NCBI GenBank assembly: GCA_021796155.1
Contig: JAJYOO010000125.1
Span: 1-6,821, forward strand
From: Chloroflexota bacterium
GTDB taxonomy: Bacteria > Chloroflexota > Anaerolineae > Anaerolineales > Villigracilaceae
DNA length: 6,821 nt
Reading direction: 5' to 3'
Part shown: positions 1 through 4,239 of the stretch, one piece after another
Position numbering within the stretch: position 1 is the stretch's first letter
Layout of the letters: each line of letters starts with the position of its first letter
Translations under genes and position numbers: made by a program
The notes under the pieces: model-generated
Databases searched by the model: none
The model's input: only the letters and a program-made list of their open reading frames with translations
Told to the model about the DNA's origin: nothing

Positions 1-104
1 CGAGATAGGAGGAAAATAAAGTTTCGCATCAAATCGGAGTGTTTCTTGCGTCTTTCAATAAAGGGGGAAGTGGGGTGTTTTTTCGCAACGAATGGACAAC
101 AAGA

Positions 105-129
105 GACGGATGGGTAACACCCATCCGTC
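105..129. terminator. Perfect 11-bp hairpin, possible terminator
   Basis: GACGGATGGGT (105-115) and ACCCATCCGTC (119-129) are exact reverse complements around a 3-nt loop. The GC-rich stem looks like an intrinsic terminator, but the tail is weak in both directions: AACTTATTCTATATAT on plus and TCTTGTTGTCC on minus. It could end a transcript arriving from outside the left edge, or a small minus-strand RNA from the 130-300 region. Orientation cannot be decided. Confidence 0.4.
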
Positions 130-251
130 AACTTATTCTATATATATGTAAGGAAAGAGCGGATCGGACCTTCTTTTCGTTTGGGGAACGTCTGGAGCTA
201 AGGATTATAGGGCTGTGTCCAGGTTTAGGGCGTCTCGACCTTTCCTTCGGT

Positions 252-298
252 TTGCAGTTCAGGCGGTGTCTCTATTTGGTACCTCCTTTCTACTGCAA
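252..298. repeat. Two-part hairpin enclosing a perfect SD / anti-SD sequence
   Basis: TTGCAGT (252-258) pairs perfectly with ACTGCAA (292-298). Inside, AGGCGGT (261-267) pairs with ACCTCCT (281-287) with one mismatch. The inner 3' strand belongs to ACCTCCTTTCT (281-291), the sequence at the very 3' end of bacterial 16S rRNA. Read on the minus strand it is AGAAAGGAGGT, an ideal ribosome binding site, and in that transcript the hairpin would hide it. No ATG, GTG or TTG follows at a normal distance on the minus strand (only ATA), so no gene is called. Flanking sequence does not resemble 16S rRNA. Confidence 0.4.
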
Positions 299-454
299 TA
301 AGCATACAACAGAATCATGGGCTTTACATTAAAATAACTCATCAGTTTTATGAATAATGCCTAGGCGAAATTTTATCTCATGCACCAATGGAAATAGCGG
401 TAATAAGTCTACACGATGTTTTTTGCCAGCATAATCCTGCATAAATTAAAGTAC

Positions 455-949
455 TTATCCGCCAGCGAGCATTTGATTCATGAGTTTTCCCAAATACCCA
501 ACCAGGAGTTTTATACCGGAATCAGGCAGGCTGACATCATCCAACTGCGCGGTGAATTTCCCGCTATCAGAGTTGATTTGAATATTGTAATTAAAACAGT
601 CCGCACAACCGGTAAGAAGGTCGGTTGGCGATTGCAAAGAAGCCGAACTGATCAGGCTGGTCAGTTTTGTCAATTCATCTGAAATCAATTGACGCTTCGC
701 TACTTTGTTGCTCCGCTCATCTTTGGCAGTCACTGCTCCATCGCTTGAAATCTCTATTGATTGGCTAAGGCCGGCAAACCCACCTGACAATTGCATACTA
801 ACCGTCCATATACCTGAAAGTTCTGGAATTTGTTGCGAGGTCGGAAATGGTTTTGGACTTGGCAAAGGTTGCTGGGTCGGTGTTTGCTTACCGCAAGCCG
901 AAAGCAAAATTGAGAAAAGCAAAACACTCCAAAGCAATATCATCTTCAT
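455..949 (-). CDS. Small secreted lipoprotein, emfourin-like domain
   Basis: Predicted 164-residue lipoprotein. The N-terminus is a type II signal peptide: short charged start, hydrophobic residues 4-16, and lipobox L16-S-A-C19, so Cys19 should be lipidated and the protein anchored outside the membrane. Residues 20-42 are a Pro/Gln/Ser/Thr-rich linker. Residues 48-160 carry an SGGFAGL motif (55-61), a leucine-spaced helix near 91-102, a CADC motif (115-118) and an LDD..LP segment (136-142). This order resembles the emfourin family (first described as protealysin inhibitors), but this is recognised by eye only and an inhibitor role is not shown. The start ATG at 949 is supported by GAGGAG (956-961) six bases upstream. 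The gene is divergent from the thiolase gene with a 112-bp gap. No clear terminator follows the stop codon. Confidence 0.8.
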   Translation of the reverse strand: MKMILLWSVLLFSILLSACGKQTPTQQPLPSPKPFPTSQQIPELSGIWTVSMQLSGGFAGLSQSIEISSDGAVTAKDERSNKVAKRQLISDELTKLTSLISSASLQSPTDLLTGCADCFNYNIQINSDSGKFTAQLDDVSLPDSGIKLLVGYLGKLMNQMLAGG

Positions 950-955
950 CGTTTT

Positions 956-975
956 CTCCTCTTGTTCAAAGTATA
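956..975 (-). promoter_or_regulatory. -10 box and RBS of the lipoprotein gene
   Basis: On the minus strand TATACT (975-970) lies upstream of GAGGAG (961-956), which is six bases from the ATG. The expected transcript would start near 963 with a very short leader carrying the ribosome binding site. No good -35 match is found at 16-18 bp. Confidence 0.4.
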
Positions 976-1026
976 CACTTACAAAGACGCCTTTATCTAA
1001 ATTCTGTTCCCGTTTCTTAATTCTGA

Positions 1027-1055
1027 TAGACGCTGATAGTTCCGGCTGGTAAAAT
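1027..1055 (+). promoter_or_regulatory. Thiolase promoter, leaderless geometry
   Basis: TAGACG (1027-1032, four of six matches to TTGACA) is followed after exactly 17 bp by TAAAAT (1050-1055), with a TGG just before it forming an extended -10. Only six bases (ATTAGCTC minus the first AT) separate the box from the ATG at 1062, so the predicted transcription start falls on or next to the A of the start codon. No purine-rich ribosome binding site exists between them. Confidence 0.6.
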
Positions 1056-1061
1056 TAGCTC

Positions 1062-2219
1062 ATGCGAAAAGTAGCCATACTTGGAATCGGTCAAACAAAA
1101 ATTGACGAGCAGTGGGACAAATCCCTGCGTGAGATCGGCGGCGAGGCCGCTTTTGCCGCCACGCAGGATGCCGGGATGGAGAAGGTCGATGCGCTCTTCG
1201 TCGGCAACATGCTCTCGCCAATAATTGATGGGCAAAATCAATTGGGGACATTCCTGGCAGACTGGATCGGACACTGGAACAAGGAAGCCGTCAAAATAGA
1301 AGCCGCCTGCGCATCGGGTGCCGCGGCGCTTCGCTCGGGACTGATGGCGGTCGCGTCGGGCGACATCGACTCTGCACTGGTGGTCGGCGCCGAAAAGATG
1401 ACCGACAAGGCAGGCCACGACATCACTGCCGCGCTGGCCACAGCCGCCGATGCCGATTACGAAGTCGATCAGGGCGTGTCATTTGTCGGACTGAACGCGT
1501 TGGTGATGCGCCGCTACATGCACGAATTCGGCTGGAAACACGCTGACTTTGCACCTTTTTCGATCAACTCCCATGCCAACGCCATGCACAACCCATACGC
1601 ACGTTTGCATGAAAAGATCACGCTGGATAAGTTCGAGAGATCTTCGATGGTGGCAACACCCATTAACCTGCTGGACGCGTCCCCCATCGGTGACGGCGCG
1701 GCCGCGGTCATTATCGTCCCGGCTGAAAAGGTCGCTTCGATGACCGGACGCCCGCGCATAGTTATCGCGGCTTCCGCATCTTCTACGGACACAATCGCGG
1801 TGCATTCGCGCAAAGATTCGTTGTTTTTGTCGGCCGCGTATGAATCTGCAAAACGATGCTATGAACTAGCAGGGATCACTAACAAAGATGTTGATATCTT
1901 CGAATTACACGATGCCTTTTCGATCATGTCCGCGTTGTCACTCGAAGCCTGCGGATTTGCCGAACGCGGCCAGGGGCCAAGACTTGGCCTCGACAACGCC
2001 ATCACGGTCAAGGGTCCGATACCGATCTGTACGCGCGGCGGGCTGAAGGCGCGCGGACATCCCGTCGGCGCAACAGGCTTGTATCAAATTGTGGAAGTTG
2101 TCCAACAATTGCGCGGTGAATGTGGTCAAACCCAGGTGGACGGCGCAAAGGTCGGCATGGCGCAAAATATTGGCGGGAGCGGCGCCAGCATTATCACGCA
2201 CATTTTAAAGGCGGAGTAA
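1062..2219 (+). CDS. Thiolase family protein (archaeal/SCP2-type acetyl-CoA acetyltransferase)
   Basis: Protein of 385 residues, normal for the family. Thiolases condense two acyl-CoA molecules or cleave 3-ketoacyl-CoA; this subgroup is related to SCP2 thiolases and archaeal acetoacetyl-CoA thiolases. The nucleophile is Cys83 in EAACASGA. Other active-site loops are HDAF (283-286, replacing NEAF), and GGLKARGHPVGATG with His333 in GHP. The C-terminal loop is QNIGGSGA (369-376), so the second catalytic Cys of classical thiolases (CxG) is Asn370, and the Cys of the SCP2 HDCF motif is Ala285. The start MRKVAILGIGQTK matches the usual family N-terminus, which fixes the ATG at 1062 although no ribosome binding site precedes it. 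Archaeal relatives usually sit beside a DUF35 zinc-ribbon partner; the next gene here is unrelated. Substrate and direction of reaction cannot be read from sequence. Confidence 0.93.
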   Translation: MRKVAILGIGQTKIDEQWDKSLREIGGEAAFAATQDAGMEKVDALFVGNMLSPIIDGQNQLGTFLADWIGHWNKEAVKIEAACASGAAALRSGLMAVASGDIDSALVVGAEKMTDKAGHDITAALATAADADYEVDQGVSFVGLNALVMRRYMHEFGWKHADFAPFSINSHANAMHNPYARLHEKITLDKFERSSMVATPINLLDASPIGDGAAAVIIVPAEKVASMTGRPRIVIAASASSTDTIAVHSRKDSLFLSAAYESAKRCYELAGITNKDVDIFELHDAFSIMSALSLEACGFAERGQGPRLGLDNAITVKGPIPICTRGGLKARGHPVGATGLYQIVEVVQQLRGECGQTQVDGAKVGMAQNIGGSGASIITHILKAE

Positions 2220-2236
2220 ACGTGACAGAAAAAGTC

Positions 2237-2265
2237 TTGATTCTTGGGCATGCTTGCTCTATACT
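2237..2265 (+). promoter_or_regulatory. Sigma70-type promoter of the PilZ gene
   Basis: TTGATT (2237-2242) and TATACT (2260-2265) are separated by exactly 17 bp. Transcription would start near 2272, giving a leader of about 28 bases that contains the AGAAAGGA ribosome binding site (2286-2293), seven bases before the ATG at 2300. This makes the PilZ gene independent of the thiolase gene. Confidence 0.65.
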
Positions 2266-2299
2266 AATTACACATTGGTATTCGTAGAAAGGATTTGCC

Positions 2300-2698
2300 A
2301 TGAAGAAGCATACCACGCCGCAACGACGAAAATTGAACCGACGAAATTTTCCCCACTACATGCGGATGATGGACGATAAGACCGGTGCCCTTGTCGGCCA
2401 CTTAACCGATATCAGCACCGGAGGCTTCAAGCTCGACAGCCAGAAACCCATCCCGGCAAACATGGATTTCAATTTTCGCATCGAGCTGCCAAACGAATTC
2501 GCCAATAAGACCTTCATGGTTTTCAGCGCCAGCAGCCGCTGGTGCAAGCACGATCATATTGATCCGACCTCTTATAATGTCGGCTTTCAGATCATCAATA
2601 TCGCGCCGGACGATCTGGATATCTTCGCCCAGATGTTTGAAAAATACGGCACGGAAGGCAAGAATGACAAACCCAATATCGATTATTTATGGAAATAA
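2300..2698 (+). CDS. PilZ-domain protein, probable c-di-GMP binder
   Basis: Protein of 132 residues consisting essentially of one PilZ domain. The c-di-GMP signature is visible: an arginine cluster QRRKLNRRNF (8-17) fitting RxxxR (R10 to R14), followed by DISTGG (37-42) fitting D/NxSxxG. Beta-strand-rich sequence follows to about residue 100, then a helix (103-117) and a charged tail ending in DYLWK. There is no signal peptide, membrane segment or attached output domain, so it most likely acts in the cytoplasm as a single-domain receptor that changes a partner protein. The partner is unknown; no flagellar, pilus or cyclase gene is in the window. The ATG is supported by AGAAAGGA at good spacing. 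Binding of c-di-GMP is inferred from the motifs, not proven. Confidence 0.88.
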   Translation: MKKHTTPQRRKLNRRNFPHYMRMMDDKTGALVGHLTDISTGGFKLDSQKPIPANMDFNFRIELPNEFANKTFMVFSASSRWCKHDHIDPTSYNVGFQIINIAPDDLDIFAQMFEKYGTEGKNDKPNIDYLWK

Positions 2699-2735
2699 CG
2701 CATACCGTCATCGCATCCCTCCATGGAACATTTGC

Positions 2736-2831
2736 CATCTCACAAACGTCGAATTTGAACCGCGAAGCCCGCACAGGACGCTAAGCAAGCTGATAAACTT
2801 TTGCGTTTCGTGCGGTGCGTATCGTGAGATG
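2736..2831. repeat. Imperfect palindromic intergenic element
   Basis: CATCTCAC (2736-2743) is the reverse complement of GTGAGATG (2824-2831). Nested inside, CCGCAC (2769-2774) pairs with GTGCGG (2810-2815), and GACGCTAAG (2777-2785) is largely complementary to CTTTTGCGTTTC (2798-2809). The arms have the ACCGCGAAG...GACGCTAAG rhythm of degenerate dispersed repeats I have seen in intergenic regions of several bacteria; that identification is by memory. No reading frame of quality covers this spacer. Confidence 0.45.
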
Positions 2832-2845
2832 CAGGTTACAGAAAC

Positions 2846-2892
2846 GATATAAAAGGACTTCTCCTCAGACTGAGGAGAAGTCCTTTTATATC
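2846..2892. terminator. Symmetric bidirectional terminator (23-bp arms)
   Basis: The 23 bases 2846-2868 are the exact reverse complement of 2870-2892, with a single base in the centre. Each arm has an A-rich outer end and a T-rich exit (CCTTTTATATC in either direction), so RNA from both strands forms a very long stem followed by a short U tract. It should end the PilZ transcript and isolate plsC from upstream transcription. A palindrome this long and perfect is well beyond the usual terminator stem. Confidence 0.8.
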
Positions 2893-2907
2893 CATGTGCT
2901 ATTCGTG

Positions 2908-2913
2908 TAAAAT
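2908..2913 (+). promoter_or_regulatory. -10 box of plsC, leaderless geometry
   Basis: TAAAAT lies seven bases before ATG 2921, placing the transcription start at or beside the start codon. The -35 region at 17 bp (TTTATA, 2885-2890) is poor and lies within the terminator arm. The GGGG at 2915-2918 is only two bases from the ATG, too close for a normal ribosome binding site. Confidence 0.45.
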
Positions 2914-2920
2914 TGGGGAC

Positions 2921-3586
2921 ATGCGAAACTTCCTGCGCCGGCTCATCCGCTCCATTTTAGATCTGATTGCCAAAATCGAAATCCATGGTTACGAAAACCT
3001 GCCTCAATCAGGCGCATACGTCATTGCGACGAATCATCTCGGCATTCTTGATTCAGCCATGTTGTACTATGCGCTCGACCGATGGGATGTCTTCATCCCG
3101 GTCGCCGAAAAATGGGAAAAGAATCCGTTATTCCAATTCCTGAGCAAGTATTTCAACCTGATCTTCATTGACCGCTTCAACCCAGACCTGAAAGCTTTGC
3201 GAAAAATCATCAAGCTGATGGAAGAAGGCAACATCCTCGTGATTGCGCCGGAGGGGACTCGCAGCCGCAGTGCTACAATGGCGGAAGGCAAACCAGGCGT
3301 GAGCTATCTGGCGGCGAAATTGAATCGTCCGGTTGTCCCAGTTGGACTGGCCGGCACTGAAGACAAAGTCATCGTTGACAATCTCAAACATCTCCGACGG
3401 TCTCACATATTAATACATGCGGGCAAAAGTTTCTCCCTGCCGCCGCTCCCGGCCAAAGAGCGCGACGCCGCCCTCAAACAATTCACGGACGACATCATGT
3501 GTCACATCGCGGCGCTCCTGCCTGGGAAATATCGCGGAGTCTATGCGGAGCATCCGAGGCTGAAAGAACTGTTAGCTCAAGAGTAA
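2921..3586 (+). CDS. 1-acyl-sn-glycerol-3-phosphate acyltransferase family (PlsC-like)
   Basis: Protein of 221 residues from ATG 2921. PlsC/LPLAT enzymes transfer an acyl group to lysophosphatidic acid to make phosphatidic acid, at the inner face of the membrane. All four family blocks are present: NHLGILD (38-44; catalytic His39 and Asp44), FIDR (82-85), EGTRS (111-115), and the hydrophobic VVPVGLAGTE (138-147). Residues 1-20 are basic then hydrophobic and may associate with the membrane. An in-frame ATG at 2894 would add nine residues, but it is joined to the terminator arm and has no ribosome binding site; 2921 gives a more typical MRNFLRRLIR start and fits a leaderless promoter. Some members act on other lysolipids, so the substrate is inferred. 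Confidence 0.9.
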   Translation: MRNFLRRLIRSILDLIAKIEIHGYENLPQSGAYVIATNHLGILDSAMLYYALDRWDVFIPVAEKWEKNPLFQFLSKYFNLIFIDRFNPDLKALRKIIKLMEEGNILVIAPEGTRSRSATMAEGKPGVSYLAAKLNRPVVPVGLAGTEDKVIVDNLKHLRRSHILIHAGKSFSLPPLPAKERDAALKQFTDDIMCHIAALLPGKYRGVYAEHPRLKELLAQE

Positions 3587-3594
3587 AGTAGAGG

Positions 3595-3608
3595 CGGCCA
3601 ATTGGCCG
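3595..3608. repeat. 14-bp perfect palindrome after plsC
   Basis: CGGCCAATTGGCCG begins eight bases after the plsC stop codon. As RNA it makes a 5-bp stem with an AATT loop. The downstream sequence GGCTTAGTTGTA lacks a U tract, so it is at best a weak terminator; a protein-binding dyad is equally possible. Confidence 0.35.
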
Positions 3609-3642
3609 GGCTTAGTTGTACTGGTTAAATCCTGGTATTCCG

Positions 3643-3670
3643 TTTGCCCATTATTCATTTCTGGTATAAT
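3643..3670 (+). promoter_or_regulatory. rpsO promoter with extended -10
   Basis: TGGTATAAT (3662-3670) is a consensus extended -10 box. The -35 region is weak: TTTGCC (3643-3648, 16-bp spacer) or TTGCCC (15-bp spacer). The start would be near 3677, giving a leader of about 77 bases before the ATG. Two further CTGGTWW copies lie upstream at 3621 and 3632, so a second start site is possible. Confidence 0.65.
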
Positions 3671-3684
3671 AGCAGTCAGTGACT

Positions 3685-3722
3685 GGTCCTGTCACACGGT
3701 TTAGGCTGTGGGCACGGAGACC
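3685..3722 (+). promoter_or_regulatory. rpsO leader hairpin, candidate S15 operator
   Basis: The 5' untranslated region can fold into one hairpin. GGTC (3685-3688) pairs with GACC (3719-3722). After an internal loop, TGTC (3690-3693) pairs with GGCA (3711-3714), and ACA (3694-3696) pairs with TGT (3707-3709), with G3710 bulged. The U3692-G3712 / C3693-G3711 step has the form of the G-U/G-C element that S15 recognises in 16S helix 22. S15 autoregulates through leader RNAs of unrelated shapes in several phyla; that this is one is an inference. Alternative small stems (3673-3685; 3679-3695) compete. Confidence 0.4.
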
Positions 3723-3753
3723 TGCAACAAATCTTAGAAAGGAAGCATACGTC

Positions 3754-4026
3754 ATGCCTCTCGCAAAAGAAACAAAGACCAAACTCATCACGGATTACCA
3801 TCGCCACGACACAGATACAGGTTCGCCCGAAGTACAGATCGCCATTATGACGGGCCGCATCCAGCATCTAACCGAGCATCTGCGGACAAACAAGCAGGAT
3901 CAATCCTGCCGCCGTGGTCTGCTCAAATTGGTCGGGCACCGCCGCCGAATGTTGGCTTATCTGCGCAAGAACGATTACCAGCGCTATCTGGCCCTCACCG
4001 AAAGCTTAAGCCTGCGCCACAAGTAG
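3754..4026 (+). CDS. rpsO: 30S ribosomal protein S15
   Basis: S15 is a primary 16S rRNA-binding protein of the 30S platform. The product has 90 residues, the standard length. Diagnostic segments are [10 protein letters not shown] (21-30), the central [18 protein letters not shown] (53-70) and the ending [14 protein letters not shown]. The ATG at 3754 is chosen because AGAAAGGAAG (3736-3745) precedes it and S15 always starts close to this point; upstream in-frame codons belong to the leader. Counting without the initiator Met, Thr21, Gly22, Gln27, Tyr68, His41 and Asp48, known rRNA contacts, are kept, while Ser51 is Cys and Arg71 is Lys. The gene ends in tandem stops TAG TAA, followed by a terminator and pnp, the widely conserved rpsO-pnp order. 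Confidence 0.98.
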   Translation: MPLAKETKTKLITDYHRHDTDTGSPEVQIAIMTGRIQHLTEHLRTNKQDQSCRRGLLKLVGHRRRMLAYLRKNDYQRYLALTESLSLRHK

Positions 4027-4034
4027 TAAAGATC

Positions 4035-4073
4035 TAGACCCTAAAGGTCTCCAGGACCTTTAGGGTCTATTTT
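4035..4073 (+). terminator. Strong intrinsic terminator between rpsO and pnp
   Basis: TAGACCCTAAAGGTC (4035-4049) is the exact reverse complement of 4055-4069, giving a 15-bp stem with a 5-nt loop, followed by TTTT. It begins six bases after the second stop codon of rpsO. It should end most rpsO transcripts and leave partial read-through into pnp, the same arrangement as the attenuating terminator known between these genes in E. coli. Confidence 0.85.
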
Positions 4074-4104
4074 AATAGTCACCGCAGTCAGGAATTGAAT
4101 AGTG

Positions 4105-4121
4105 TTGACAACCACGTTGTC
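4105..4121 (+). promoter_or_regulatory. TTGACA box within a small dyad, upstream of pnp
   Basis: A perfect TTGACA (4105-4110) overlaps the dyad GACAAC-CAC-GTTGTC (4107-4121). No matching -10 hexamer lies 15-19 bp downstream, so it is not a clear promoter. It may be the -35 of an unusual promoter or a protein-binding site. Confidence 0.25.
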
Positions 4122-4157
4122 CCCACTCTTCAGTCCCTGATCCAGGCGGAAAACATA

Positions 4158-4224
4158 TTTTGGAGTGCGGCGGCTTGCCATCGCTTGTACAATCTTCGCA
4201 TGAGCAAGTTCATGTACTCCAAAA
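4158..4224 (+). promoter_or_regulatory. Long stem-loop in the pnp leader
   Basis: TTTTGGAGT (4158-4166) pairs perfectly with ACTCCAAAA (4216-4224), and the helix continues through G-U and C-G pairs (4167-4169 with 4213-4215). A second helix inside joins GGCTTGC (4172-4178) to GCAAGTT (4204-4210) with two G-U pairs. The stem ends just before the pnp ribosome binding site. In E. coli, RNase III cuts a comparable pnp leader stem and PNPase then degrades the product to repress itself; the same control here is inferred from position and shape. Confidence 0.5.
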
Positions 4225-4229
4225 CATAG
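4188..4229 (+). promoter_or_regulatory. Candidate leaderless 9-codon ORF ahead of pnp
   Basis: TACAAT (4188-4193) stands six bases before an ATG at 4200, which opens a 9-codon frame encoding MSKFMYSKT and stopping at 4227-4229, one base into the AGGAG of pnp. The spacing copies that of the thiolase promoter. There is no good -35 box. If real, translation of this peptide would disrupt the 3' arm of the leader stem-loop; it is short enough to be chance. Confidence 0.25.
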
Positions 4230-4239
4230 GAGACAATCT

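Larger units (their letters stand above)
1..454. other. Gene-poor left flank with hairpins
   Basis: No reading frame here has a convincing start, ribosome binding site and protein-like composition. The plus frame running from GTG 39 to 332 passes straight through a perfect hairpin and lacks a ribosome binding site. The stretch does contain structure: a perfect 11-bp hairpin at 105-129, and an imperfect two-part hairpin at 252-298. The latter encloses the sequence ACCTCCTTTCT, which on the minus strand is a full-length Shine-Dalgarno sequence. Positions 300-454 are AT-rich and I see nothing in them. A small RNA gene somewhere in 100-300 is possible, but I do not recognise tmRNA, 6S, SRP, RNase P or tRNA signatures. 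Confidence 0.5.

Noticed and set aside
1..29. Minus-strand ATG at 29 reading MRNFIFLLS out of the left edge
   Set aside because: Only nine codons visible, no ribosome binding site or -10 box at a useful distance; cannot be supported.
39..332. 97-codon plus-strand frame starting at GTG
   Set aside because: No ribosome binding site, runs through the perfect hairpin at 105-129 and the hairpin at 252-298, and the translation has no recognisable features.
2222..2287. 22-codon GTG frame directly after the thiolase stop (MTEKVLILG...), perhaps a remnant of a DUF35 partner gene
   Set aside because: It contains the entire PilZ promoter and has no ribosome binding site; similarity to DUF35 starts is limited to a few residues and is probably chance.
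2894..2920. Upstream ATG extending PlsC by nine residues
   Set aside because: It abuts the terminator palindrome, has no ribosome binding site, and adds MCYSCKIGD, which is not typical of the family.
4132..4215. 27-codon minus-strand frame between rpsO and pnp (MNLLMRRLYKRW...)
   Set aside because: It is the complement of the pnp leader stem-loop; the GGAG before it is only three bases from the ATG and is explained by the stem.
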